Source: SVFI01 sp045588655
GTDB taxonomy: Bacteria > Bacillota > Clostridia > Lachnospirales > Lachnospiraceae
DNA: 64,000 bases
Direction: 5' to 3'
NCBI GenBank assembly: GCA_045588655.1
Contig: JAZNEP010000022.1
Coordinates: 268,480-332,479, forward strand
Below the pieces are notes generated by a model, which did not search any database, was not told where the DNA came from, and worked only from the letters and a program-made list of their open reading frames with translations. This document shows, in pieces, positions 9,102 through 18,915 of this stretch; the stretch's first letter is position 1; each line of letters opens with the position of its first letter. A program made the position numbers and the translations under genes.

Positions 9102-11135
9102 ATGAAAAAAGCAGATATCGCAGTGGCGGCATATGTCCTTGCTGCATTTATCATGTTAATTGTTCCGATTAAATCCGGTCTTCTTGATGTTCTTCTGGCA
9201 TGTAATATTGCGGTTGCATTTACAATTATGTTTGGATCGATGTTTGCCAGAGAAGCACTTGATATGTCATATTATCCGACGATGCTTCTTTTTACCACCA
9301 TTTTTCGAATTGCATTGAATGTTTCTTCCACCAGACTTATTCTGACAACGGGAGATCCGGGAAATGTAGTGCGGACGTTCGGTGAGTTTGTAGGTGGTAA
9401 CGATTTGATTATGGGAGCCATCGTTTTTATAATTTTGATTATTATACAGTTTATGGTAATCAATAAAGGTTCTGAGCGTGTGGCAGAAGTGACAGCCAGG
9501 TTTACGCTTGATGCTATGCCGGGTAAACAGATGGCAATTGATGCAGATCTAAATACCGGAGCCATTACAGATAAACAAGCAAAGGAACGCCGTGATAAAA
9601 TCCAGCAAGAAGCCAGCTTTTTTGGTTCCATGGATGGTGCGGTGAAATACGTAAAAGGAGACGCGACAGCAGGACTTATCATTACAGCAGTTAATATTAT
9701 TGGCGGTATTTTGATGGGTGTGTTGCGTCAGAATATGGAGATTACGGATGCACTGGAGACATATGCGGTGCTTACCATCGGTGATGGTCTGGTCAGTCAG
9801 ATTCCTTCCCTGCTTATTTCGTTATCAACAGGTATTCTTGTTACGAAGGGAAGTAAAGATGCTGATTTTGGATCTGTTATGATAAAACAGCTCTTTGGTT
9901 TGCCAAAAACGATGTATCTCGTCGGTGCTGTTTTGATTGGACTTGGAATTATAACACCGCTCAATACGATTATTTTCCTGTCGGTTGGAGTTTTGTTTGT
10001 GGTATGCGGACGTATGATGGCAGGAACAATAGAGATGGCACAAATTGAAAGTGAGGCCAACGAAGAGGAGATGGCTGTTGAAGAAATCCGTCAGCCGGAA
10101 AATGTAACTTCTCTTTTGCAGGTGGACCCAATCGAACTCGAATTTGGTTATGGCATTATTCCACTGGCGGATGTAAATCAAGGTGGAGATTTATTGGATC
10201 GTGTGGTTATGATTCGTAGACAGATTGCGTTAGAGCTTGGTACCATTGTTCCAATTATACGTTTGCGAGATAATATCCAGTTAAATCCAAATCAGTATAT
10301 TATAAAAATTAAAGGAATACAGGTGAGTGAAGGAGAGATTCTGTTTGACCATTATATGGCGATGAATCCGGGATATGTGGAAGAAGAAATCACAGGAATA
10401 CGTACCTTTGAACCATCCTTCCACCTGCCGGCGGTATGGATTACGGAAGGGCAGAGAGAGCGTGCGGAAAGTCTGGGGTATACGGTAGTAGATCCGCCAT
10501 CAATTATAGCAACGCATCTGACAGAAGTGATTCGTCAGCATATTGCAGAGCTTTTGAGTCGTCAGGATGTACAAAATCTGGTGGACAATCTGCGAGAAAG
10601 CAATCCTTCCATTGTGGAAGAACTGGTGCCAAAAATGCTTGGTTTGGGAGAAGTGCAGAAGGTGTTGCAGAATCTGCTTAGCGAGGGGATTTCCATTAGA
10701 GACCTTCTCACAATTTTTGAAACGTTGGCAGATTATTCTCCGACAACCCGTGATACGGATATTTTAACAGAGTATGCACGTCAAAGTCTCAAGAGAGCGA
10801 TTTCGGCAAGGTATTTCCCTCAAAATGAGACGACGAGTGTAGTAACACTGGATCCGAATGTAGAGCAGGAAATTATGGGAAGTGTGAAGCAGACAGAACA
10901 GGGAGCTTACCTGACACTGGCGCCGGAGCGCACAAAAGCGATTATGGCATCTGTGCAGTCAGAGGTTGAAAAGCTGGAAAGTCTCGGTAAAAACCCGATT
11001 ATTATTACATCGCCAATCGTGAGAATGTACTTCAAACGTTTGACGGAGGATTATTTCAGAGATCTGATTGTGGTCTCTTACAATGAAGTGGAAACGAATG
11101 TAGAATTACAATCTGTGGGGATGGTGAGTGCATAA
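9102..11135 (+). CDS. flhA: Flagellar export protein FlhA
   Basis: FlhA is the large export-gate subunit that binds chaperone-substrate complexes. The 677-residue protein has about eight N-terminal membrane segments (residues 5-315), the FHIPEP loop with RFTLDAMPGKQMAIDADLN, and a cytoplasmic domain starting near residue 330 (VDPIELEFGYGIIPL). Length is normal. GGAAGG and GGTGACGG lie before ATG 9102. The stop TAA is directly followed by the flhF ATG, without spacing. Confidence 0.96.
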   Translation: MKKADIAVAAYVLAAFIMLIVPIKSGLLDVLLACNIAVAFTIMFGSMFAREALDMSYYPTMLLFTTIFRIALNVSSTRLILTTGDPGNVVRTFGEFVGGNDLIMGAIVFIILIIIQFMVINKGSERVAEVTARFTLDAMPGKQMAIDADLNTGAITDKQAKERRDKIQQEASFFGSMDGAVKYVKGDATAGLIITAVNIIGGILMGVLRQNMEITDALETYAVLTIGDGLVSQIPSLLISLSTGILVTKGSKDADFGSVMIKQLFGLPKTMYLVGAVLIGLGIITPLNTIIFLSVGVLFVVCGRMMAGTIEMAQIESEANEEEMAVEEIRQPENVTSLLQVDPIELEFGYGIIPLADVNQGGDLLDRVVMIRRQIALELGTIVPIIRLRDNIQLNPNQYIIKIKGIQVSEGEILFDHYMAMNPGYVEEEITGIRTFEPSFHLPAVWITEGQRERAESLGYTVVDPPSIIATHLTEVIRQHIAELLSRQDVQNLVDNLRESNPSIVEELVPKMLGLGEVQKVLQNLLSEGISIRDLLTIFETLADYSPTTRDTDILTEYARQSLKRAISARYFPQNETTSVVTLDPNVEQEIMGSVKQTEQGAYLTLAPERTKAIMASVQSEVEKLESLGKNPIIITSPIVRMYFKRLTEDYFRDLIVVSYNEVETNVELQSVGMVSA

Positions 11136-12410
11136 ATGATCATAAAGAAGTTTCAGGGAAAAACAGAAGAAGAAGCAATGGCGGCAGCCAAAAAAGAGCT
11201 TGGTGGCTCCGTTGTTCTTATGAATGTGAAACAGATGAAGAAAAAAGGTCTTTTCAGCATTTTTAAGCCACAATTGGTTGAAGTGACGGTAGCGCTGGAA
11301 GAAGAAGAACAGGATTCTTCAGCAACTTTTAAATCAGCAGTAGCAGCAGTGAGTGAGATTGCAAAGCAACAGGTGCAAAAGGAAGATACCCAGCCAAAGG
11401 CAGAAAAGAAAGACGTGGAGTCCAAAGAAGCGGAGAGAAAAGTAACAGAACGCGTAGTAGAATCCAAATCCAAAGAAGAGACGCCAAAGACTGAGAAAAC
11501 CAAAACAGACAGTGCGGAAAACGGGATTGAAGAAAGACTCAATACCCTCCAAAGTATGCTTGAGAAACAAATTGGACGAAAAGAAGAGCCGAAAGAGGGC
11601 GAGAAAAATGAGAATGTCGAAGTCTTCAGATTGTTATACAATGTTATGATGGAAAATGAGTTGGATGAAAAATATGCCAATCAGCTGATTGATGACTTAG
11701 ACAAGACCATGAAACCGAATATGCCGATTGATTTTATTTTGTCCACTGTTTATCAGAAAATGGTGTTAAAGTTTGGAAATCCATGTGCGATTATGCCGGC
11801 AAAAAAAGGACCGAAGGTGATATATTTTATTGGACCTACCGGAGTGGGAAAAACAACAACAATTGCAAAAATTGCTTCCAAACTGTCGGTAGAACAGAAG
11901 AAGAAAATAGCATTGCTGACAGCAGATACATATCGAATTGCAGCGGCTGAGCAGCTTCGCACATATGCAAGTATTTTAGAAGTACCGTTCCGTGTCATTT
12001 ACACGGCGTCGGAACTTTTGACAGCGATTGGAGATTTTAAAGAATATGACTATATTCTGGTGGATACGGCCGGTCACTCGCACCATAATACAGAACTGAA
12101 GGAGAGCATGAGAGAAATGATAGATATTCTTGATGCTCCTACGGAAAAGGATGTTTATCTTGTTTTGAGTGCAACAACTAAATATAGAGATTTGATTAGT
12201 ATTGCAGATTCATATAAAGAGTTTACAGATTATCATCTGATTTTTACGAAACTGGATGAAACGACAACATTAGGAAATTTATTAAATATGAAGCTATATA
12301 CGGGTGCATCCATGTCCTACGTTACATGCGGACAAAATGTTCCGGATGATATTGCTGATTTTAATGCGCAGGAGACAGTAAAGTTACTTCTTGGCGGGGG
12401 AAGACTATAA
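11136..12410 (+). CDS. flhF: Flagellar SRP-like GTPase FlhF
   Basis: FlhF is a signal-recognition-particle GTPase that helps set flagellar number and place. The 424-residue protein has an N-terminal basic B domain (IIKKFQGKTEEEAMAAAKKELG), a Lys/Glu-rich linker (about residues 60-165), an N domain, and the GTPase domain with G1 GPTGVGKTTT near residue 232, DTYRIAAAEQLRTYA, G3 DTAGH and G4 TKLDE. Normal SRP-type G domains have DTAGR; here the last residue is His-Ser-His-His, which is common in FlhF variants of this group as far as I recall. flhG follows in the usual pair. Confidence 0.93.
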   Translation: MIIKKFQGKTEEEAMAAAKKELGGSVVLMNVKQMKKKGLFSIFKPQLVEVTVALEEEEQDSSATFKSAVAAVSEIAKQQVQKEDTQPKAEKKDVESKEAERKVTERVVESKSKEETPKTEKTKTDSAENGIEERLNTLQSMLEKQIGRKEEPKEGEKNENVEVFRLLYNVMMENELDEKYANQLIDDLDKTMKPNMPIDFILSTVYQKMVLKFGNPCAIMPAKKGPKVIYFIGPTGVGKTTTIAKIASKLSVEQKKKIALLTADTYRIAAAEQLRTYASILEVPFRVIYTASELLTAIGDFKEYDYILVDTAGHSHHNTELKESMREMIDILDAPTEKDVYLVLSATTKYRDLISIADSYKEFTDYHLIFTKLDETTTLGNLLNMKLYTGASMSYVTCGQNVPDDIADFNAQETVKLLLGGGRL

Positions 12411-12436
12411 GAAGTGACGAAAGGATGGTGTAAAAG

Positions 12437-13345
12437 GTGGATCAGGCTCAGCAGCTTAGAAATATAATAAAGATGAATCAGACTAGTAGCAGACCGCTTG
12501 CAAGGGTGATTACCGTAACAAGTGGAAAAGGCGGCGTAGGGAAGTCGAATGTCTCAATCAATCTTGCGATTCAGTTTCGAAAACTTGGACAGAGAGTAAT
12601 TATTTTGGATGCAGATTTCGGGTTGGCCAATATCGAGATTATGTTTGGTACAGTGCCGAAGCATAACTTATGTGATTTAATTTACCAAGGGAAAGAAATA
12701 ACAGAGATTATTACCTGGGGGCCTGGAGAGGTTGGATTTATATCCGGAGGGTCAGGAATTGCAGGACTATCAAATTTGAACAAAGAATATTTGACTTATA
12801 TCATTCAAAATCTTGCAAAACTCGATTCCATAGCGGATGTAATTATAATTGATACAGGAGCAGGAATTTCAGATGCGGTTTTAGACTTTCTTGTGGCAAG
12901 TGGTGAAATCGTATTAGTTACGACACCGGAGCCAACATCAATTACGGATTCTTATTCACTTTTGAAATCATTGAATCGTCATCCGCGTTTCAGCAGAGAA
13001 ATGACGCAGATTAAGGTGCTTGCAAACCGAGTGGATCATCCACAGGACGGTAGGCTTTTATATCAGAAATTAAATACGGTAGTATCAAGATATTTGAAGT
13101 TGCCGCTTGGATATCTTGGATCAATACCGCAGGATACGCAACTTAGCCAAGCGGTAATGCAACAAAAGCCGGTGTCGCTTCAAAATGCCAATGCCAAATC
13201 GTCGAGGGCATTTGAAGAGATTACAAGAATTATGATGTACGGAGAAGAGTCTGTACAGATTAAAAAGCGCGGTATGGCTGCATTTTTCTCGCATATTGTA
13301 GCGAATCGAAAGATAATGTCACCGGATTACAACAGCGGCCAATAA
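12437..13345 (+). CDS. flhG: MinD-like ATPase FlhG (YlxH)
   Basis: FlhG is a deviant-Walker-A ATPase that controls FlhF and flagellar number and may help C-ring assembly. The 302-residue protein begins with a short DQAQQLRNIIKM helix, which in FlhG stimulates FlhF, then VTSGKGGVGKSNVSINLA (deviant P-loop), ILDADFGLANIE (Walker A' region) and DTGAGIS. The C-terminal amphipathic, basic segment fits membrane binding. GTG 12437 keeps the activator helix; ATG 12476 would remove it. Confidence 0.92.
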   Translation: MDQAQQLRNIIKMNQTSSRPLARVITVTSGKGGVGKSNVSINLAIQFRKLGQRVIILDADFGLANIEIMFGTVPKHNLCDLIYQGKEITEIITWGPGEVGFISGGSGIAGLSNLNKEYLTYIIQNLAKLDSIADVIIIDTGAGISDAVLDFLVASGEIVLVTTPEPTSITDSYSLLKSLNRHPRFSREMTQIKVLANRVDHPQDGRLLYQKLNTVVSRYLKLPLGYLGSIPQDTQLSQAVMQQKPVSLQNANAKSSRAFEEITRIMMYGEESVQIKKRGMAAFFSHIVANRKIMSPDYNSGQ

Positions 13346-13389
13346 GAGATATTGTGAATTAAAATTGAAACATAAAAGGTGGATTGTAC

Positions 13390-14112
13390 ATGCTGACAAG
13401 ATATGTAAAACCCGGAGAAAAAGTTGAATTACAGACAATAGAGAGATCAATACTGGGCAAAGCGGCGGACAGAAAGGCTTATGTGTCTAGAATATACGAT
13501 GTGATTTCAGATGAACAGATTGAAATTCTGATGCCGATTGAGAAAACAAAATTAATTCTTTTACCGATAGATGGAGAATATGATGTTTGTTTTTATACAT
13601 CGCAAGGATTGTATCAGTGCTATGTTAGGATTGTGGATCGTTATAAGGCAGGTAACACATTTATTCTTTTATGTGAGCCGACCACGGAATTGCAAAAACA
13701 TCAGCGAAGAGAATATTATCGATTTGCATGCATACTCAATATGCGTAGCAGGGAATTGATGGAAGAAGAATTGAAAGCTCTGGAAAAAAATGAGCTGGAG
13801 ATAGAAGAGGGACTTCCGCTCCACAACAGTGTGATGGTGGACATTGGCGGTGGAGGTGTCCGTTTTATGTCCAAGTACCGGTATGAGAAAGATGCGTTGA
13901 TTTATCTGACGTATCAGTTGCCTATAAAAGGAAAAGAAAAGACATATGAGCTTGTAGGACAGGTATTATCAGCGAATCCGATTGAGAACAGACCGGGAGA
14001 GTATGAGCATAGACTAAAATATATCAAAATAGAAAATTCAGAGAGAGAAGAAATAATACGTTACATTTTTGAAGAAGAAAGAAAGAATAGGCAAAGAAAA
14101 AATGGAATGTAA
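13390..14112 (+). CDS. PilZ-domain flagellar brake-type protein (YcgR/MotI-like)
   Basis: PilZ proteins bind cyclic di-GMP; in Bacillus the homologue (YpfA/MotI) slows the motor when bound. The 240-residue product has an N-terminal YcgR-like beta domain (about 1-95), then the PilZ domain with the ligand motif QRREYYRF near residue 105 (RxxxR type) and VDIGGGGVRFMS (D/NxSxxG type, with Gly in place of Ser). ATG 13390 is used because AGGTGG at 13378-13383 lies six bases upstream. Position between flhG and cheB supports a motility role. The Gly in the second motif may alter ligand affinity; that is inference. Confidence 0.85.
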   Translation: MLTRYVKPGEKVELQTIERSILGKAADRKAYVSRIYDVISDEQIEILMPIEKTKLILLPIDGEYDVCFYTSQGLYQCYVRIVDRYKAGNTFILLCEPTTELQKHQRREYYRFACILNMRSRELMEEELKALEKNELEIEEGLPLHNSVMVDIGGGGVRFMSKYRYEKDALIYLTYQLPIKGKEKTYELVGQVLSANPIENRPGEYEHRLKYIKIENSEREEIIRYIFEEERKNRQRKNGM

Positions 14113-15184
14113 TAAGAAAAAAATATTACTAATTGATGACTCTGCACTCATGAGAAGAATAGTGTATGATATAATAGCATTAGATGACAGTTTCTTTGTG
14201 CAGGACATGGCGGCAAATGGCGAAGAAGCAATCGCATTGTTAAAGAAAAATCGGTATGATGCGGTGGTGTTAGACATCGTTATGCCGAAGCTGGATGGCA
14301 TTGGTGTACTAAGGCGGATAAAAGAGCTGGGAATTGTCGCAAATGTGATTGTTTTCAGCACTTTGACGACCGAAGGAGCAGAAATCACAATAAAAGCACT
14401 GGAACTTGGAGCAATAGATTTTGTACATAAACCAAGTACGATTATGGGGGCAAAATCAGAAGCTTTTATTGAAAATTTTTTGTCGGTTTTGCGATGTGCC
14501 GTAAATTCGCAGGCGATTTTGCCTAAGAGAGAAGTGCAGTCGATTAGGCCAAAGAGAGAGGTACAGCCGGTAAAAAAGAAATTAGGGGATGCCGTTCGTA
14601 AAAGCAGTGGCAACACCGTTGTCGCGATTGCAAGCTCTACCGGGGGACCGAAGGCATTGCAGGATGTGATACCTTATATTCCGGCAAATTTTGATGCACC
14701 AGTTCTTATCGTACAGCATATGCCCCAGGGATTTACAGCTTCTTTAGCAAAGCGTTTAAATGAGCTGAGTGAGCTAAATGTTGTGGAAGCGGAAGACGGT
14801 ATGGAGATATGCGGTGGTAATGTATATCTGGCAAAGGGTGGCATGCATATGGAGGTGGTGTTTGCAGGTGGCAAGCACTATATCGCACTAAAGGAAGGGC
14901 CGACGAGAGAAGGGGTTCGCCCGTGTGCCAATTTTATGTATGAAACGCTGGCCGCGTCAAAATATGACAGAGTGGTATGTGCGGTTCTCACAGGTATGGG
15001 AGCAGACGGAACAGAAGGAATCCAAAACCTGGCAAAGAAGAAAGAGATATATGTCATCGCGCAGGAAAAAGAATCCTGTGCAGTCTACGGAATGCCGAGA
15101 AGTATCGTTGAAACCGGTATGGTAGATCAGATAGAACCATTAGACAAGATAGCGTCAGCTATTATTTTAAACATGGGGGTATAG
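14102..15184 (+). CDS. cheB: Chemotaxis protein-glutamate methylesterase CheB
   Basis: CheB demethylates and deamidates chemoreceptors during adaptation. The receiver domain has Asp12-Asp13 and the phosphoacceptor Asp58 (VVLDIVMPKLDG). After a basic linker (about 135-175) comes the methylesterase domain with the catalytic Ser in IASSTGGPKAL, His in IVQHMPQGF and Asp in LTGMGADG. ATG 14102 overlaps the PilZ gene by 11 bases; an upstream TTG at 14069 would extend the overlap and gives an atypical Lys-rich start. Its partner methyltransferase CheR is not encoded in this window. Confidence 0.94.
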   Translation: MECNKKKILLIDDSALMRRIVYDIIALDDSFFVQDMAANGEEAIALLKKNRYDAVVLDIVMPKLDGIGVLRRIKELGIVANVIVFSTLTTEGAEITIKALELGAIDFVHKPSTIMGAKSEAFIENFLSVLRCAVNSQAILPKREVQSIRPKREVQPVKKKLGDAVRKSSGNTVVAIASSTGGPKALQDVIPYIPANFDAPVLIVQHMPQGFTASLAKRLNELSELNVVEAEDGMEICGGNVYLAKGGMHMEVVFAGGKHYIALKEGPTREGVRPCANFMYETLAASKYDRVVCAVLTGMGADGTEGIQNLAKKKEIYVIAQEKESCAVYGMPRSIVETGMVDQIEPLDKIASAIILNMGV

Positions 15185-15188
15185 TGAT

Positions 15189-17261
15189 ATGGATGTAACA
15201 CAATATCTGGAGATTTTCCTTGACGAAACAAAAGAACATTTGCAAAGTCTGAGTGATCAGTTTATGACTTTGGAGCAGGAACCGGACAATATGGATACGA
15301 TCAATGAAATATTCCGTTCTGCACATACGTTAAAAGGTATGGCGGGAACTATGGGGTATAAACGGTTACAGGCATTGACGCATGAGATGGAAAACGTGTT
15401 CTCAGAAGTGCGTAATGGCGCAATTAAAGTAGACAGTCAGATGGTGGATTTACTGTTCCAGGTTCTGGATGCGTTGGAAGAATATACAGAAAATATTCAG
15501 AACACAACAGAAGAAGGTACAAATGAGAATGAGCATTTAATCAAAGCTTTGAATGATTATCTTACAGGTGGTTCTGCACCAGCTCCTGCCCCGACCCCGG
15601 CACCGGAGAAAGCACCGGAAGCCGTTACGGTAAGTGCTGCGCAGAAGTCAGATCCAGCAAAAGAAAAATGGCGTGACATTAAGCTGGGTGAGACAGAAAA
15701 TACAGTGCTTGGCGAGGCAGTAAGACAAGGAAAGAAATGCTATGGTGTATCGGTTTATGTACAGGAAACTTGTATTTTAAAAGCGGCGCGTGCATTTTTG
15801 GTATTTAAAGCTTTAGAAGCAATCGGTGAGATAATTGTGTCAGTGCCTTCCGCACAGGATATCGAGGACGAGAGATTTGATTTTGATTTCAGTATGATTG
15901 TGATTACAGATACAGATGCAGATGCGGTGGAGAAGGCTGTAATGAGCGTATCTGAAATTGAATCGGCGTATGTAGGGGAAATCAAAGTGGAGGTTCCGGA
16001 AGAAAAAACACAGGTTCAGGTGGTACAGATCGAGGACCCTGTGAAAGTAGATGCTGCAGCACAGGCAGCAGCAAAACAGGATAAAAAACCGGCAGGCAAA
16101 CCGATTGTGAATCGCACAGTGCGTGTAGATATTGAAAAATTAGATTCTCTCATGAATTTAGTAAGTGAGCTTATTATTGCGAAAAACTCTCTTGTGTCAA
16201 CTTCAACACAGGAAGGTATGCTTACAAATTCTATGTTTAATGAGCAGATTGAATATTTGGAAAGCGTAACAACCAATCTTCACGAATCTGTTATGAAGGT
16301 TCGAATGGTTCCGATTGAATCGGTAGTACAGAAATTCCCTAAGATGATTCGTGATTTATCGAAAAAACTCGACAAGAAAATGCAACTTTACATGTCCGGT
16401 GAGGAAACAGAGCTTGACCGTACAGTGGTGGATGAAATTGGTGATCCATTGATGCATTTACTTCGTAATTCCGCGGATCACGGACTGGAATCTGCTCAGG
16501 TACGTAAAGAGAGAGGAAAGCCGGAGATGGGATCGATTTTCCTTGATGCGTATCAGGAAGGAAATAACGTTATCATCGAGGTAAGAGATGATGGTAACGG
16601 AATTGATGTAGAAGCAGTGAAAGCGAAAGCAATTGCTCGTGGAGCTATCACAGAAGAACAGGCAGAAAACATGTCAGATAAGGATATTATAGGTTTATTG
16701 TTCTTGCCGAGTTTCTCAACTGCAAAACAGGTTACGGATGTATCCGGAAGAGGAGTTGGTCTTGATGTGGTAAAATCAAAGATTGAATCCTTGAGTGGTG
16801 AAGTAGATGTCAGAACAAAACTTGGCGAAGGAAGTACCTTTATCATTCGTCTGCCTCTTACTCTGGCGATTATTCAGGCTCTCATGGTTGAAGTCGGCGG
16901 AGAAAAATATGCAATTTCTCTTGGCTCTATTCAAACTTTGGAAGATATTGATCCAAGCGAAATCAGATATGTGCAGGCGAAAGAAGTAATTAACCTTCGT
17001 GGTACCGTTATTCCACTGATTCGTCTTAATGAGGTGCTTGACATCGAGTCTACCAAGTCGCAGGATGAAAACCTTCTTGTTATTATCGTTAAGAAGGGAG
17101 ATAAATTAGCAGGTCTTGTAGTAGATGAACTGATGGGACAGCAGGAAATCGTTATTAAGTCACTTGGTAAATATATTAACAAATCGAAGATTATTAGTGG
17201 CGCTACTATCCTGGGTGATGGCGAAATCGCTCTTATTCTGGATACAAACGCATTGTTATAA
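15189..17261 (+). CDS. cheA: Chemotaxis histidine kinase CheA
   Basis: CheA couples receptors to CheY and CheB by phosphotransfer. The 690-residue protein has the HPt domain with His46 in FRSAHTLKGMAG, an Ala/Pro linker, a P2-type docking domain (about 150-275), an Ala/Lys linker, the dimerisation helix pair (VDIEKLDSLMNLVSELI), the ATPase domain with N box NSADHG, VRDDGNGID and SGRGVGLDVVKSKIESL, and a C-terminal CheW-like domain. All key residues are present and the length is typical. It starts four bases after cheB. Confidence 0.96.
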   Translation: MDVTQYLEIFLDETKEHLQSLSDQFMTLEQEPDNMDTINEIFRSAHTLKGMAGTMGYKRLQALTHEMENVFSEVRNGAIKVDSQMVDLLFQVLDALEEYTENIQNTTEEGTNENEHLIKALNDYLTGGSAPAPAPTPAPEKAPEAVTVSAAQKSDPAKEKWRDIKLGETENTVLGEAVRQGKKCYGVSVYVQETCILKAARAFLVFKALEAIGEIIVSVPSAQDIEDERFDFDFSMIVITDTDADAVEKAVMSVSEIESAYVGEIKVEVPEEKTQVQVVQIEDPVKVDAAAQAAAKQDKKPAGKPIVNRTVRVDIEKLDSLMNLVSELIIAKNSLVSTSTQEGMLTNSMFNEQIEYLESVTTNLHESVMKVRMVPIESVVQKFPKMIRDLSKKLDKKMQLYMSGEETELDRTVVDEIGDPLMHLLRNSADHGLESAQVRKERGKPEMGSIFLDAYQEGNNVIIEVRDDGNGIDVEAVKAKAIARGAITEEQAENMSDKDIIGLLFLPSFSTAKQVTDVSGRGVGLDVVKSKIESLSGEVDVRTKLGEGSTFIIRLPLTLAIIQALMVEVGGEKYAISLGSIQTLEDIDPSEIRYVQAKEVINLRGTVIPLIRLNEVLDIESTKSQDENLLVIIVKKGDKLAGLVVDELMGQQEIVIKSLGKYINKSKIISGATILGDGEIALILDTNALL

Positions 17262-17276
17262 CAGGGGGTGGCAGAC

Positions 17277-17732
17277 ATGAGCGAAATCAGAGAACAGTAT
17301 GAAACAACGCAGTTTATTGTTGTAAAATATGGCGATGAACAGTTTGGTGTTGATATTAAATATGTAGATAATATCGTGCGTATGCAGCGCATTACAAGAG
17401 TACCAAAAGTACAGACTTACATAAAAGGAGTTATCAATCTCCGTGGTGAAGTAATTCCGGTACTTAGTCTCAGATTAAAAATGGGATTGGAAGAGGATGT
17501 GATTACCAAGGCGACACGTATTATCATTATCAAATTGGAGAGTAATGAATGTATCGGAGTGCTTGTAGATGAAGTAAAAGAGGTTGTGACTTTGGAAAAT
17601 AGCGAAATAGAGAAGGTTGCATATGATTCAAAGGATCCGCGGGCAAACTTCATTTTCGGTGTTGGAAAAGAAAAAGACGGACTTATTTCATTGCTTGATA
17701 TTACAGGAGCATTTGCTGAAAAAGAGGCATAG
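17277..17732 (+). CDS. cheW: Chemotaxis coupling protein CheW
   Basis: CheW links chemoreceptors with CheA. The 151-residue protein consists of one CheW domain, with FIVVKYGDEQFGVDI, the RVPKVQTYIKGVINLRGEVIPV core and VLVDEVKEVV. ATG 17277 is chosen since CAGGGGG at 17262-17268 is eight bases upstream; GTG 17268 lies inside that site. Confidence 0.95.
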   Translation: MSEIREQYETTQFIVVKYGDEQFGVDIKYVDNIVRMQRITRVPKVQTYIKGVINLRGEVIPVLSLRLKMGLEEDVITKATRIIIIKLESNECIGVLVDEVKEVVTLENSEIEKVAYDSKDPRANFIFGVGKEKDGLISLLDITGAFAEKEA

Positions 17733-17756
17733 TACAAAAATCAAAGGAGAGAGCAT

Positions 17757-18374
17757 ATGAGTAAGTTTGATTTAAATCATGTTTCTCAGCAGTATTTTGA
17801 TGTTCTGAAAGAGCTTGGAAATATTGGTGCAGGGAATGCAACAACGGCGCTGGCCCAGATGATTGGCAGTAAGGTGGATATGAAAGTTCCGCAGGTAAAG
17901 TTGCTTGATTTCAATGAGGTTGGTGCTGTGATGGGTGGCGAAGAGCAGATTATGGCAGGAATCTACCTTTTGGTAGAAGGAGATATTACAGGCAGTATCA
18001 TGTTTTTGCTCAATGAAAAATCTGCACATATTTTAGTGGCAAAACTGATGGGGATGCAGGAGACGTCGGATGAGCCGCTCAATGAATTGGAATTATCTGC
18101 ATTAAAAGAAATTGGTAATATCATTACCGGTGCTTATTTGAATTCACTTTCAATGTTAACAAAAATGAAAATAATTCCTTCCATACCGGACATAAGCATT
18201 GATATGGCAGGTGCGATTCTCAGCGTTCCGGCGATTGAGTTTGGAACGCTGGGTGATAAGATTTTATTAATACAGACACAGTTTACGGATGATCTGACTA
18301 TAGATGGATTTTTTATTTTGGTACCGGATCTTGAGTCATATGACAAAATTCTCGGATCATTAGGAATTAGTTAG
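17757..18374 (+). CDS. cheC: CheY-P phosphatase CheC
   Basis: CheC removes phosphate from CheY-P and binds CheD. The 205-residue protein has the two active helices of the family: ELGNIGAGNATTALAQMI (Glu-x-x-Asn) and LKEIGNIITGAYLNSLS (Glu-x-x-Asn). AAAGGAGAG precedes ATG 17757. It is followed by its partner cheD. FliY in the same operon carries the same fold, so the cell has at least two CheY-P phosphatases. Confidence 0.93.
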   Translation: MSKFDLNHVSQQYFDVLKELGNIGAGNATTALAQMIGSKVDMKVPQVKLLDFNEVGAVMGGEEQIMAGIYLLVEGDITGSIMFLLNEKSAHILVAKLMGMQETSDEPLNELELSALKEIGNIITGAYLNSLSMLTKMKIIPSIPDISIDMAGAILSVPAIEFGTLGDKILLIQTQFTDDLTIDGFFILVPDLESYDKILGSLGIS

Positions 18375-18396
18375 ATGAAGGGTAATGGGTAGCACA

Positions 18397-18882
18397 ATGA
18401 GTGAAGTGATTAAAGTTGGAATGGCAGATTTAAAAATCTGTATCAGTCCGGATACCATTACGACTCTTGGTCTTGGTTCCTGTGTGGGAATCGCAATCCG
18501 TGATCCGGAAACAGGAATCGGAGGACTGGCACATATCATGTTGCCGGACAGTACACAAATTAAGGACAACTCCAATATTCCTAAATTTGCAGATACGGGG
18601 ATAGAAGAGTTGGTGCGCTGCATTGAAAAAGCAGGAGGTGTGCGTAGGCGTCTGGTGGCCAAAATTGCCGGAGGAGCCCAGATGTTTGCATTTCAAAATA
18701 AATCCAATCTGGTACGGGTGGGAGAACGAAATGCGGAGGCAACAAAAAAGAAACTGAAGGAATTGGGAATTCCGGTTTTGGCGGAAGATACCGGGGGAAA
18801 TTATGGTAGAACTGTTACTTTTTCGCCGGCAACCGGAGAACTTCAAATACGTGCAGTAGGGAAAGAGACCTATGTAATCTGA
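18397..18882 (+). CDS. cheD: Chemoreceptor glutamine deamidase CheD
   Basis: CheD deamidates receptor glutamines and is controlled by CheC. The 161-residue product contains the catalytic Cys in TTLGLGSCVGIAI, His in GGLAHIMLPD, and Thr in the GRTVTF segment. The start is uncertain: ATG 18385 has GAAGGG only two bases upstream, while ATG 18397 begins MSEVIKVGMADLK, the usual family start; I prefer the latter. Confidence 0.92.
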   Translation: MSEVIKVGMADLKICISPDTITTLGLGSCVGIAIRDPETGIGGLAHIMLPDSTQIKDNSNIPKFADTGIEELVRCIEKAGGVRRRLVAKIAGGAQMFAFQNKSNLVRVGERNAEATKKKLKELGIPVLAEDTGGNYGRTVTFSPATGELQIRAVGKETYVI

Positions 18883-18915
18883 AAAAGAGTAGTTTACATA
18901 AAGTGGGATTTGGGC

